Position numbers and translations under genes: made by a program | The notes under the pieces: generated by a model | Databases searched by the model: none | The model's input: only the letters and a program-made list of their open reading frames with translations | Told to the model about the DNA's origin: nothing | From: Echinicola vietnamensis DSM 17526 | Lineage (GTDB): Bacteria > Bacteroidota > Bacteroidia > Cytophagales > Cyclobacteriaceae | DNA: 64,000 nt | NCBI RefSeq assembly: GCF_000325705.1 | Contig: NC_019904.1 | Coordinates: 1,186,001 to 1,250,000, forward strand | Direction of reading: 5' to 3' | In this document: piece by piece, positions 37,078 through 45,534 of the stretch | Numbering within the stretch: position 1 is the first letter of the stretch | Layout of the letters: each line of letters starts with the position of its first letter

Positions 37078-37842
37078 ATGAAAATAACCATTTTGATATG
37101 TAGCCTTGTGTTGGTTTTCTCCTCAGCACTATTTGCACAGGATACGAGTTCCCAGGAAAAAATTTACTTTACGGATTTTTATATTTCTGCAGGTTATAAA
37201 AATCAACCGTATACCGATCTCAATAATTATCTAAGTGGGCAAGGATACCAAACATTTGAGAAGCAAACGGCGACATTGGGAGCGGGAATATCTTATGTAG
37301 CGATGTCACGATTGGGCTTTTTTGCAGAAGCGGATTTTAATCTCAACAAAAAACGGTTCAGTAATGATTTTGTGAATTATCGTTATCTGCCCATCCATGT
37401 CACGGCGGGCCTGCAATATCACTGGAAAAATAGCCTTACCAAAGATTGGAGATTTTATCCAAAAGTAGGGATTTATTACGGTACCACGTCCTTGGACCTC
37501 ATCGCAAAGGACCTGAACACCGATTTCAATGAAAACTTACTGGGAAATATGAATACCAGTTTCCTTTACCAGCGAAACCTTGGACTTAACTTGAGCTTGA
37601 ATGCGGATAAATTATTAGGAGCCTTTTTAAAACCCACGACCCAAATCGGAGTGTACTCTAGAATGGGGCTGCAAGTGGGCTATATGCTGAACATTTATTC
37701 CAGTGTGACCAAGCTCAGGAGAAACTTTAGTCCGGACCTCCGCAAGGACTTGATAATATCTAATGCACCGGCATTTGATCCCAGTGCTTTTTATGTGAAA
37801 TTGAATTTTGCCATTGGTAAGTTTGAGAAATCAAGCGATTGA
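37078..37842 (+). CDS. Outer-membrane beta-barrel family protein
   Basis: 254 residues with a cleavable signal peptide (MKITILICSLVLVFSSALFAQ) and repeated amphipathic beta-strands with aromatic residues (GFFAEADFNL, VNYRYLPIHVTAGLQYHW, DWRFYPKVGIYYGTT, SRMGLQVGYML), typical of small outer-membrane barrels. No catalytic motif. Start ATG 37078 is chosen over the TTG 37042. Transcribed away from the candidate origin. Confidence 0.7.
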   Translation: MKITILICSLVLVFSSALFAQDTSSQEKIYFTDFYISAGYKNQPYTDLNNYLSGQGYQTFEKQTATLGAGISYVAMSRLGFFAEADFNLNKKRFSNDFVNYRYLPIHVTAGLQYHWKNSLTKDWRFYPKVGIYYGTTSLDLIAKDLNTDFNENLLGNMNTSFLYQRNLGLNLSLNADKLLGAFLKPTTQIGVYSRMGLQVGYMLNIYSSVTKLRRNFSPDLRKDLIISNAPAFDPSAFYVKLNFAIGKFEKSSD

Positions 37843-37868
37843 TCTGCCCAAAACCTTTACATTTCATC

Positions 37869-38681
37869 ATGAGAAAAATTTATAGCTTCGTGGCCCTCTT
37901 GATAGGGTTACAATGGACTGCATTGGCCAAGACGGATACGGTGCAAGTGCACAGCAATGCCATGGACAAGGACGTCCCCAATTTAATCGTAACACCCCAA
38001 GACTATTCCAACTCCGCATCGTATCCTTCGGTATATTTGCTGCATGGAGCTGGTGGTGATTACACCTCTTGGTCTAAGATTGCCGATTTACAGCATTATG
38101 CGGACCGCTACGGCCTTATCATCATCTGTCCTGATGCAGGAGTCACCAGTTGGTATTTCGACAGCCCTATCGACCCTAAAATGCAATATGAGACTTACGT
38201 GACTTCTGAGCTGATCAATTGGGTGGACGAACATTATGCGACGAAGCAAGACCGAGCTTATCGTGCCATAACGGGGTTAAGCATGGGCGGACACGGCGGC
38301 CTTTACTTGGGCTTTCGTCACCAGGACCTTTGGGGAGCTGTAGGCAGTACCAGTGGGGGCGTGGATATTCGACCTTTCCCGTTGAATTGGGACATCGCCA
38401 AAAGACTGGGCCCTTATGCCGAGAATAAGGAGGTTTGGGAGGAAAATACCGTGATCAACCTGGTTCACCTGCTGGATGGAAAGACCTTGGATATCATCAT
38501 CGACTGTGGTCGTCATGACTTTTTCTATGATGCCAATGTTCGCTTGCACAACAAGTTGGAAGAGCGTAATATTCCTCATGATTTTATCAGTCGTCCAGGT
38601 GTGCATAACGGAGCATATTGGCACAATGCGATCGCTTATCAATTGTTGTATTTCAATAGCAAATTCGAGCGACTCAAATAG
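37869..38681 (+). CDS. Secreted esterase (alpha/beta hydrolase, EstD/antigen 85 type)
   Basis: 270 residues with a signal peptide ending near ALAK. Alpha/beta-hydrolase features: LLHGAGGDYTSW (oxyanion region, about 58-69), nucleophile elbow GLSMGGHGG (Ser138), DCGRHDFF (acid) and RPGVHNGAYW (His). Likely an esterase acting in the periplasm on carbohydrate esters. It starts 27 bp after the barrel gene and may share its transcript. Confidence 0.87.
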   Translation: MRKIYSFVALLIGLQWTALAKTDTVQVHSNAMDKDVPNLIVTPQDYSNSASYPSVYLLHGAGGDYTSWSKIADLQHYADRYGLIIICPDAGVTSWYFDSPIDPKMQYETYVTSELINWVDEHYATKQDRAYRAITGLSMGGHGGLYLGFRHQDLWGAVGSTSGGVDIRPFPLNWDIAKRLGPYAENKEVWEENTVINLVHLLDGKTLDIIIDCGRHDFFYDANVRLHNKLEERNIPHDFISRPGVHNGAYWHNAIAYQLLYFNSKFERLK

Positions 38682-38891
38682 AATTTCATTTTGTGCAAAT
38701 GGACAGGACCGCCAAAAAGTAATTTGCACTGATAATACGTTAAATATCACAATCTTTGGATCGGATAAATGTTCATTTCGGTGGAATTTAGGGTATCTTA
38801 ATAGGATAATTAATGCCTATGTTCTATGCAAGATGATTTATCGATTTGGTTACTAGTATTTTTCTGATGAACAAAATATGTCTAATAGCAA

Positions 38892-39050
38892 AAGTGGCTT
38901 CGGCTACGCTCAGCCACCAACCCTGAGCTATCGTAGTCAAAATTATCAAAGCTCGGCCACCAACCTTGAGCTACCGCAGTCAAAATTATCCAATCTCAGC
39001 CACCGACCCTTAGCTCGTGCTTTCAAAATTATCCAATCTAGGCCACCGAT
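38892..39050. repeat. Three-plus tandem 43-bp repeats
   Basis: After a leading gtggcttcggctacgctcag (shared with 39598), units of exactly 43 bp begin at 38911, 38954 and 38997, with a partial fourth at 39040. Each contains gccacc, a ctgagct-like stretch and tcaaaattatc. The rest of 38682-39267 holds no gene. Confidence 0.88.
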
Positions 39051-39198
39051 ATTGCTTCGTTGGAGTATGTTCGTAGAAGAGCAGTCTACGATCCAGTGGG
39101 CTGGTTGGATGCATCCCGGAAGTTGACATTATCGTTTCACTCTAACCCTGAGTGTAACCATTCTCTCGGATCCTGAGGTAACCATTCATTTGGTCCCA

Positions 39199-39238
39199 GA
39201 GCGTAGCCGTTCAATCGGTCCCTGAGCGTAGCCGAAGG
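39199..39238. repeat. 40-bp direct repeat, left copy flanking GIY-YIG gene
   Basis: Sequence gagcgtagccgttcaatcgg... through gccgaagg is identical over 40 bp to 39637-39676, on the other side of the GIY-YIG gene. It belongs to a dispersed gagcgtagc family. Confidence 0.92.
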
Positions 39239-39267
39239 GACGAATAATACCTAAAAAAAACATTACA

Positions 39268-39585
39268 ATGAAAGGATACATGTATATTTTGGAATGCTCA
39301 AATGGAGCCTTTTATACAGGAAGTACGGTCGATTTAGATAGGAGATTGGAAAAGCATCAAGCTGGTCATGGAGCAAATTTTACTAAAAGGTACCTACCAG
39401 TAAAACTGGTTTATTTCGAAGAATATGCCAGAATAGACCAAGCTTTTTATCGAGAGAAACAAATCCAAAGATGGGGACGAAGCAAGAAAATAGCTTTGAT
39501 CAATGGTGATTTGGATAGATTACACGAGTTATCAGCTTGTCAGAATAACTCGAATTTCAAATATTACAATAGCAAAAAGGAGTGA
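39268..39585 (+). CDS. Small GIY-YIG nuclease (UPF0213 type)
   Basis: 105 residues. GIY-YIG signatures: MYILECSNGAFYTGSTVDLDRRLEKH (residues about 4-29, GIY-like Y and YTG) and the metal-binding segment in VYFEEYARIDQAFYREKQIQRWGRSKK with its conserved Glu. Stand-alone nucleases of this type are widespread, role uncertain. The gene is bracketed by perfect 40-bp direct repeats and by gtggcttcggctacgctcag copies, as if the cassette were mobile. Confidence 0.9.
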   Translation: MKGYMYILECSNGAFYTGSTVDLDRRLEKHQAGHGANFTKRYLPVKLVYFEEYARIDQAFYREKQIQRWGRSKKIALINGDLDRLHELSACQNNSNFKYYNSKKE

Positions 39586-39597
39586 ATTGTTTGGCCC

Positions 39598-39676
39598 GTG
39601 GCTTCGGCTACGCTCAGCCACCGGAGTCTGCTCACTGAGCGTAGCCGTTCAATCGGTCCCTGAGCGTAGCCGAAGG
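39598..39676. repeat. Right copy of GIY-YIG flanking repeats
   Basis: gtggcttcggctacgctcag at 39598-39617 repeats 38893-38912, and 39637-39676 is the second perfect copy of the 40-bp direct repeat. The two elements form an imperfect inverted pair (cttcggctacgctcag/ctgagcgtagccgaag). Confidence 0.9.
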
Positions 39677-39812
39677 AAGAAGAATTTAAAAGCTTATATA
39701 AATACCTGACATTTATTAAAACTCATCGTTACTTTTGTTTGGTTGAAATAACCATTTTTTCGGAAAGCTCCCCAGAAATATGGGCTGAACCTAAGGAATC
39801 TAATCCGTGATG

Positions 39813-39835
39813 AGCTTGGCTATATCAGCCAAGCT
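39813..39835. other. Stable hairpin in intergenic region
   Basis: AGCTTGGCT-atatc-AGCCAAGCT, perfect 9-bp stem, lacking a T run. It may be a regulatory hairpin or a degenerate repeat. The rest of 39677-39934 shows nothing else. Confidence 0.5.
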
Positions 39836-39934
39836 TAATTTATACTATAATCAACGGCTTTTATGAGTGTGATAGTAGGCGTAGAACCAAAATTCTTGGG
39901 AGAATAGATAATAATCCAGTAATTTTCGTCAATT

Positions 39935-40375
39935 ATGTCTAGCAGCTCCATGAAAAAAGAAATTTATTGGTTAGTAGGGACCTTGATCCTTGTGATCGTA
40001 CTGCACTTCTTCCATTTTGGTGGGGAAGGTTTTCAGCCAGGTACGCAGTTTGACGTGGAAGTATTTGATACTTACTTTGCGATGAGCAGTCTGTATTTCC
40101 TCTGGCCATTTGCTGTCTCCTGTTTCTTTTTGGTGTATTTGGTAAAAGTGATCGCCACGGCTTTCAGCAGTGGACCGGCCAATTTGGTATTGATGATCAC
40201 TTCCATTTTCTTGTTGCTCTTTACCACCCGTGGCAGTTTGATCATGGCAGGTGTGTTGCAAGGCCAGGTTTTGGTGGATTTTGCTACAGCGATGGTGGTG
40301 ATCCAGTTGGTGTTGTCGGTACTCTTGGCTTATACGGCTTTTAGGACGGGAAACCTCAAAAAATATGGATGGTGA
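39935..40375 (+). CDS. Hypothetical four-helix membrane protein
   Basis: 146 residues, about four transmembrane helices (10-28, 49-71, 80-102, 112-134). The FDVEVFDTYFAMSS segment between helices 1 and 2 is reminiscent of the DTYFVV pattern of heme-copper oxidase subunits, but no catalytic site is present. Function unknown. It lies 30 bp upstream of the Crp-type regulator. ATG 39935 or the Met at residue 6 could be the start. Confidence 0.6.
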   Translation: MSSSSMKKEIYWLVGTLILVIVLHFFHFGGEGFQPGTQFDVEVFDTYFAMSSLYFLWPFAVSCFFLVYLVKVIATAFSSGPANLVLMITSIFLLLFTTRGSLIMAGVLQGQVLVDFATAMVVIQLVLSVLLAYTAFRTGNLKKYGW

Positions 40376-40405
40376 CCCAAATAAACTAATGTTTTCGCGA
40401 TCCAC

Positions 40406-40981
40406 ATGAACGCCCAATTGCTTAATAATATCGCCAAGCACATAGTGCTTCTACCCGAAGAAATCGCGCTGTGTGGTGACTTTTGGAAAGAAAAAGTGGT
40501 CCGTAAGGGGGAGTATCTGCTGAGGAACGGAGACATCGCCAAAACAGACAATTATGTGGTCACTGGAGTACTCAAGGCATTTTACCTATCCGATAAGGGT
40601 GATGAGGAGATTTTGTATTTTGCTAATGACGATTGGTGGGCTACAGATATTTTGAGCTTTCAAAAGCAAAGCCCTTCTGTTTACAATATTCAGGCGCTGG
40701 AAGATACCCTATTGTTACAAATCCACCGGGATTCCTTTCAGGAAATGTTAAAGCAAATTCCAAAACTAGAAACCTATTTCAGAAGTATTTTGGAGAGTTA
40801 TGTTGGAAGCCTCCAGCAGCGTATCATCACCACCAATGCCAGCAACGCCGAACAAAAGTATATTGATTTCATCCAGAAATATCCTGAAATTGCTGCCAAA
40901 GTTCCGCAATATTTGATAGCCTCCTATTTGGGCGTCAGCCCAGAATTTATCAGTCGCATAAGAAAAAGAAACCAAGGTTAA
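40406..40981 (+). CDS. Crp/Fnr family transcriptional regulator
   Basis: 191 residues. Cyclic-nucleotide-binding-like domain (KEKVVRKGEYLLRNGDIAKTDNYVVTGVLKAFYL) followed by a short C-terminal helix-turn-helix (PQYLIASYLGVSPEFISRIRKR). Lacks the Fnr cysteines and the canonical cAMP-binding RGE/RS pair, typical of the short Bacteroidota Crp-like group. The divergent partner is unknown; next gene downstream (70 bp) is an azoreductase, a plausible target. Confidence 0.9.
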   Translation: MNAQLLNNIAKHIVLLPEEIALCGDFWKEKVVRKGEYLLRNGDIAKTDNYVVTGVLKAFYLSDKGDEEILYFANDDWWATDILSFQKQSPSVYNIQALEDTLLLQIHRDSFQEMLKQIPKLETYFRSILESYVGSLQQRIITTNASNAEQKYIDFIQKYPEIAAKVPQYLIASYLGVSPEFISRIRKRNQG

Positions 40982-41051
40982 TTGAACTAGATCAATTTTT
41001 TAGGGTAAGGGGTTGCTGATTTTTGCATGTATAACAAAAAGAAAAAATCTT

Positions 41052-41675
41052 ATGAAAAAGGTACTGATTATCAACGCCAGTGTTAGGGACAAAAAATCCC
41101 AAAACCGAAAGTTGGCAAGGGGCTTTATCGAAAATTGGCAAGCAAATTATCCCCATGTTTCATTTACTAATCGGGAGGTAGGATTGGACAACATTCCACC
41201 CATTGATGAGCCCTGGATTGCAAGTGCGTTTGTCAAGCCGGAAGCAAGGAATAAGGAAAACCAAAAAGGCGTCAGGTTAAGTGATGAGCTGGTTAAGGAA
41301 TTGAAAGCCCATGACGTTTATGTCATTGCCACGCCCATGTACAACTGGGCCATTCCAAGTGGACTGAAGGCCTATATTGATCAAATTATGCGGATCAACG
41401 AAACCTGGAAATTCCGGTCAGGAAAACCCGATGGTGACTATGTCGGATTATTGAAAAACAAGCAACTTTACATCCTATCGACCAGAGGGGATACAGGTTA
41501 TGGAGAAGGAGAAAAGAATGCACATATGAATTTCCAAACGACCTATTTGAAATTTATTTTCACCATGATGGGAGTAAAAGACACCACCGTTATTTCGTTG
41601 GACAATGAGGAATTTGGAGGGACCTTATTCGAGGTATCAAAACGAGAAGTATACGAAAAAATCAAAAACGCATAG
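41052..41675 (+). CDS. azoR: FMN-dependent NADH-azoreductase (AzoR-like)
   Basis: 207 residues of the flavodoxin-like AcpD/AzoR family: KKVLIINASVRDKKSQNRKLA (N-terminal FMN loop), PMYNWAIPSGLKAYIDQIMR (FMN/quinone contact) and STRGDTGYGEG. Reduces quinones and azo compounds with NADH through FMN. The open frame extends to TTG 41013, but ATG 41052 (MKKVLI) is chosen. Downstream of the Crp-type regulator; ends at the MITE-like repeat. Confidence 0.87.
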   Translation: MKKVLIINASVRDKKSQNRKLARGFIENWQANYPHVSFTNREVGLDNIPPIDEPWIASAFVKPEARNKENQKGVRLSDELVKELKAHDVYVIATPMYNWAIPSGLKAYIDQIMRINETWKFRSGKPDGDYVGLLKNKQLYILSTRGDTGYGEGEKNAHMNFQTTYLKFIFTMMGVKDTTVISLDNEEFGGTLFEVSKREVYEKIKNA

Positions 41676-41676
41676 G

Positions 41677-41857
41677 CAGGGAAATCGCCTTTAAACTATT
41701 AGTGAAGAGATGTCAGCCTGAGCCCTTCGACAAGCTCAGGATAAACTAAAGGCGAAGGCTAGACCTTGGACCTCGACTCTACCTGGAGGATTGACAGGTA
41801 CGCTCGGTCTGACTTTTTGCCTGAATTAAATAACTTAATGGGTTAAAAGCGATTTCC
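41677..41857. mobile_element. MITE-like element, copy A
   Basis: 181 bp bounded by cagggaaatcg and cgatttcc terminal inverted repeats; internal cctgagcccttcgacaagctcagg hairpin. It is the inverted counterpart of 54942-55128 (about 85 percent alike by eye). No coding capacity. The rest of 41858-42030 shows nothing further. Confidence 0.8.
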
Positions 41858-42030
41858 TTAAACTTATAGGGCAATATTATCCTTGTTTTGAATGGGCTAG
41901 CGATGTCACAAATTAGCAAACCTCCTTTAAGTGTGAGGTGCCAGTTGTAGATGCTAAATACTGCTCAGTAGGTTCCTAAACTTTTCCCTTTTTTAACATT
42001 TCAAACTTCTCACATTTTTAACTAAAAATA

Positions 42031-42058
42031 GTATGCATGCATACAAAAATATTTGTAT
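42031..42058. promoter_or_regulatory. Candidate MarR operator upstream of marR-type gene
   Basis: A perfect 14-bp palindrome GTATGCATGCATAC (42031-42044) overlaps a second one, ATACAAA-aata-TTTGTAT (42041-42058). They lie 36-63 bp before the MarR gene, a typical place for autoregulation. TATTTG within it may be part of a -7 box. The second palindrome resembles one at 61566-61583. Confidence 0.6.
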
Positions 42059-42093
42059 CTTACGTTAAGCTAATACAGCAATGAACTGAGGCA

Positions 42094-42519
42094 ATGAAAC
42101 CTGAAGAAACCGTAGATTTCCACATCAAGACTGCTTGGCATGCCATCTCACGCATGTACAATCAGAAGGCTGTGGAAGAGGGATTCACTACCTCTATCGG
42201 TTTCGTCCTGATCAATATCAACACACATGAAGGCACTCCTGCTACTAAGATAGCGCCACTCATGGGCTTGGAGTCCAGAAGCCTTACACGGATCCTGAAA
42301 TCCATGGAAGATCGGGGCTTGATTTGTCGCCAGCCAGACCCTGCAGATAAGCGATCGGTCCGCATTTTTTTAACCCCGGAAGGGAAGCGGAAAAAAGAAA
42401 AATCCATCCAAACGATTCAAGCATTTAACCACGCCATCCGGGAGGTGGTCACGAAAAGGGAAATGGATATGTTCTTTCGTGTTTTTGAGAAGATCAACAA
42501 GGTAATCGAAAAACAATAA
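42094..42519 (+). CDS. MarR family transcriptional regulator
   Basis: 141 residues with a winged helix: LININTHEGTPATKIAPLMGLESRSLTRILKSMEDRGLICRQPDPADKRSVRIFLTPEGKRK. The DKRSVRIFLT wing is characteristic. It heads the fatty-acid degradation cluster (fadN 145 bp downstream), so control of beta-oxidation by acyl-CoA, as for FadR-type regulators, is likely but unproven. Probably autoregulated through the palindromes at 42031-42058. Confidence 0.9.
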   Translation: MKPEETVDFHIKTAWHAISRMYNQKAVEEGFTTSIGFVLININTHEGTPATKIAPLMGLESRSLTRILKSMEDRGLICRQPDPADKRSVRIFLTPEGKRKKEKSIQTIQAFNHAIREVVTKREMDMFFRVFEKINKVIEKQ

Positions 42520-42664
42520 ACAGACTTTGGGGTACCGCTTTGGCGGATCCTTCTAAGATAATCGTAACCATTATATGAAACCACGCCTGTACGAGGTTGC
42601 TTCTTTTAGGAGCAAATGTTCATTGCGGGGTTCCATTTGACCATTTTAAATAAACGTAAACCAA

Positions 42665-45070
42665 ATGAAACGAGCCATTCAGAAAGTAGCCATTTTAGGT
42701 TCCGGAGTAATGGGATCCAGAATAGCCTGTCACTTTGCCAATATCGGCGTGAAGGTCCTTTTACTGGATATTTTGCCCAAAGAACCCAATGAAGCCGAAA
42801 GTAAAAAAGGCCTGAGCCTGGAGGACAAAGCCGTCCGTAACCGATTGGTCAATGAAGCACTGGAAAAAACCCTCAAATCCAAACCTTCTCCGATCTATGA
42901 TCGGGCATTTGCCGACCGCATCCAAACGGGCAACTTTGACGATGACCTGCCCAAGATCAAGGATTACGACTGGGTAATCGAGGTGGTCGTAGAGCGATTG
43001 GACATCAAGCAATCCCTGTACGAGAAGGTGGAGCAGCACCGGAAGCCGGGCACACTCATTACTTCCAATACCTCCGGGATTCCCATGCAAATGCTCTGTG
43101 AGGGGAGAAGTGATGATTTTCAGGCCAATTTCTGTGGGACACATTTTTTTAACCCACCCCGGTACCTGCGATTGCTGGAGATCATCCCTGGTCCCAAGAC
43201 TGATCCGGCCATCATTGATTTTCTTATGGATTATGGTGATCGCCACCTTGGTAAGGAGACGGTGCTGTGTAAAGATACTCCGGCCTTTATTGCCAACCGC
43301 ATTGGGGTGTATGCCATGATGTCCAGCATGCATATCATTGAAAGCATGAAAATGGGCGTTTCCGAGGTGGATAAATTGACCGGAACGGTCATTGGCCGCG
43401 CCAAGTCAGCTACTTTCCGCACGATGGACGTGGTAGGACTGGACACCATGGTCAATGTCGCCAATAACCTCAGCAAAGCACTCCAAAATGATGAATCCAA
43501 GGACAAGTTCAAACTGCCTAAAACCGTAGCATATCTCTCGGAGAAAAAATGGCTGGGAGATAAGACGGGACAAGGCTTTTTCCATATGATTCGCCACAAG
43601 GACGGAAGCAAAGAGCTCAAGGAAATCGACCTGCAGACCCATGAATACAAACCGGCCGAGAAGCCAAAATTCAAAGCCTTGGAAGCTTCAAAAGAAATCA
43701 ATGACCTGAAGGAGCGCATCAAGTTTTTGGTCAATTTTGACGATGAGGCAGGAGCGTTTTACCGGGCTACCTTTTACGATTTGTTCCGCTATTGTTCGTT
43801 TCGAATACCGGAAATTTCAGATGAACTTTACCGCATTGATCAGGCCGTGTGTGCCGGATTTGGCTGGGAATATGGCCCTTTCGAAAACTGGGACATCCTA
43901 GGACTAAAGGATACCATCAAGAAAATGGAGGAAGCGGATCAGCGCCCAGCGGAGTGGATATATGAAATGCTGGATGCCGGGAATGAGCATTTTTATCGTG
44001 TGGAAGATGGGCGGCGACAGTATTACGACATTCCCTCCAAATCCTACAAAGACATTCCGGGACAACAGGAATTTATCCTTTTGGATACCCTTAAAGCGGC
44101 CAACAAGAAAATCTGGGGAAATGCCGGTGCCACGATCTATGACATGGGGGATGAGGTCATCGGTTTGGAATTTCACACGAAGATGAATTCCCTCGGTCAG
44201 GAAGTAATCGAAGGGATCAACACGGCCATTACCATGGCCGAAAAGGATTATAAAGGCTTGGTCATCGGAAATGAGGGCGCCAATTTCTCTGCTGGCGCCA
44301 ATTTGGCCATGCTCTTTATGTTTGCCGGAGATCAGGAATTTGATGAGATCAACCTGATGATTGCCCAGTTTCAGAAGACCATGATGCGTGTCCGCTACAG
44401 CAGCGTACCGGTGGTCGTGGCTCCGCATAATATGGCCCTTGGTGGCGGCTGTGAAATGTCCTTACATGCAGATGCGGTACAAGCACATGCGGAGCTGTAC
44501 ATGGGCTTGGTTGAATTTGGAGTAGGACTGATCCCAGCAGGTGGGGGCACCAAAGAGATGATCCTTCGTTTTAGCAATGCCATCCACAGCGGTGATGTGG
44601 AAGTCAATCGGCTGCAGGAATATTTTATGAACATTGCCACGGCCAAAGTATCCACTTCGGCAGAAGAAGCGCGAGGTCTGGGATATCTCCAAGCAAAGGA
44701 TGACATCACCCTCAACCGCAAGCGGCAGTTTGCCGAGGCAAAAGCCAAAGTCATCGAATTGTTCGACGAAGGCTACACCCAGCCGGTGCAGCAGACCAAT
44801 ATCAAGGTGCTGGGCAAAACGTCCTTGGCACTGTTTGAAGCAGGCATCACCGGAATGCGGTACGGTGCCTATATTTCTGAACACGATGCCAAGATCGCCA
44901 GGAAGCTGGCTTGGGTCATGAGTGGCGGAGACCTTTCACAAGCCAATGAAGTCAGCGAGCAATACCTCTTGGAGCTGGAGCGGGAAGCCTTCCTCAGCCT
45001 AACCGGTGAACAAAAGACCCTAGAACGCATCCAGAGCATCCTCTTTAAAGGAAAACCACTTCGAAATTAA
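42665..45070 (+). CDS. fadN: 3-hydroxyacyl-CoA dehydrogenase/enoyl-CoA hydratase fusion (FadN type)
   Basis: 801 residues. The dehydrogenase comes first (VAILGSGVMGSRIACHFANIG, NAD-binding; GTHFFNPPRYLRLLEIIPG; ANRIGVYAM), then two 3HCDH C-terminal domains, then the crotonase domain (NEGANFSAGANLAMLFMFAG; MALGGGCEMSLHADAVQAHAELYMGLVEFGVGLIPAGGGTKE). This order is the reverse of E. coli FadB and like Bacillus FadN. Catalyses hydration and oxidation in fatty-acid beta-oxidation. Confidence 0.94.
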   Translation: MKRAIQKVAILGSGVMGSRIACHFANIGVKVLLLDILPKEPNEAESKKGLSLEDKAVRNRLVNEALEKTLKSKPSPIYDRAFADRIQTGNFDDDLPKIKDYDWVIEVVVERLDIKQSLYEKVEQHRKPGTLITSNTSGIPMQMLCEGRSDDFQANFCGTHFFNPPRYLRLLEIIPGPKTDPAIIDFLMDYGDRHLGKETVLCKDTPAFIANRIGVYAMMSSMHIIESMKMGVSEVDKLTGTVIGRAKSATFRTMDVVGLDTMVNVANNLSKALQNDESKDKFKLPKTVAYLSEKKWLGDKTGQGFFHMIRHKDGSKELKEIDLQTHEYKPAEKPKFKALEASKEINDLKERIKFLVNFDDEAGAFYRATFYDLFRYCSFRIPEISDELYRIDQAVCAGFGWEYGPFENWDILGLKDTIKKMEEADQRPAEWIYEMLDAGNEHFYRVEDGRRQYYDIPSKSYKDIPGQQEFILLDTLKAANKKIWGNAGATIYDMGDEVIGLEFHTKMNSLGQEVIEGINTAITMAEKDYKGLVIGNEGANFSAGANLAMLFMFAGDQEFDEINLMIAQFQKTMMRVRYSSVPVVVAPHNMALGGGCEMSLHADAVQAHAELYMGLVEFGVGLIPAGGGTKEMILRFSNAIHSGDVEVNRLQEYFMNIATAKVSTSAEEARGLGYLQAKDDITLNRKRQFAEAKAKVIELFDEGYTQPVQQTNIKVLGKTSLALFEAGITGMRYGAYISEHDAKIARKLAWVMSGGDLSQANEVSEQYLLELEREAFLSLTGEQKTLERIQSILFKGKPLRN

Positions 45071-45122
45071 ATTAGAGCAAAGAAGTAAGACAAAAGAGTA
45101 AAGAAACCCAAAACCTTGTATC

Positions 45123-45476
45123 ATGCATAATTTCAGAAATCTAAAAGTGTGGCAAAAATCAGTTGATTTTGCTGTAAAGATATATTTCGAAACCAAAGAA
45201 TTTCCAAGTGAGGAGAAATTTGGAATGGTTTCCCAAATGAGGAGGGCGGGAGTTTCTGTCCCTTCTAACATTGCTGAAGGAAGTGCAAAATCTTCTGGTA
45301 AAGCTTTTAGCAATTCATTGGAAACAAGCTTGGGTGAAAGCTACGAACTCGAAACACAACTTGAAATTAGTAAACGTGTGGGATTGCTGAATGAAGAAAA
45401 ATCAAGTTCACTGCATGAAGATTTAGTAGAGATTCAACGCATGATTAACGGTCTGAAATCGAAAGTCGAGTCTTGA
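45123..45476 (+). CDS. Four-helix-bundle protein (23S rRNA intervening-sequence type), copy 1
   Basis: 117 residues matching TIGR02436/S23: MHNFRNLKVWQKSVDFAVKIY, SQMRRAGVSVPSNIAEG and SYELETQLEISKRVGLL. Such proteins are encoded by intervening sequences inside 23S rRNA genes of Leptospira and others; function uncertain. Here it splits the fad cluster between fadN and fadA. A purine-rich arm (about 45074-45106) and a pyrimidine-rich arm (45475-45503) form an imperfect inverted repeat around it, as in rRNA IVS elements. Confidence 0.9.
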   Translation: MHNFRNLKVWQKSVDFAVKIYFETKEFPSEEKFGMVSQMRRAGVSVPSNIAEGSAKSSGKAFSNSLETSLGESYELETQLEISKRVGLLNEEKSSSLHEDLVEIQRMINGLKSKVES

Positions 45477-45534
45477 CTCTTTTTTCTTTTCTCTTGATTC
45501 TTTAAGCACAAACAAACTATTAAACGAAAACGAT

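Noticed and set aside
38682..39267. Open frames around 38719-39126
   Set aside because: They overlap the 43-bp repeats or the esterase gene and have no coding character.
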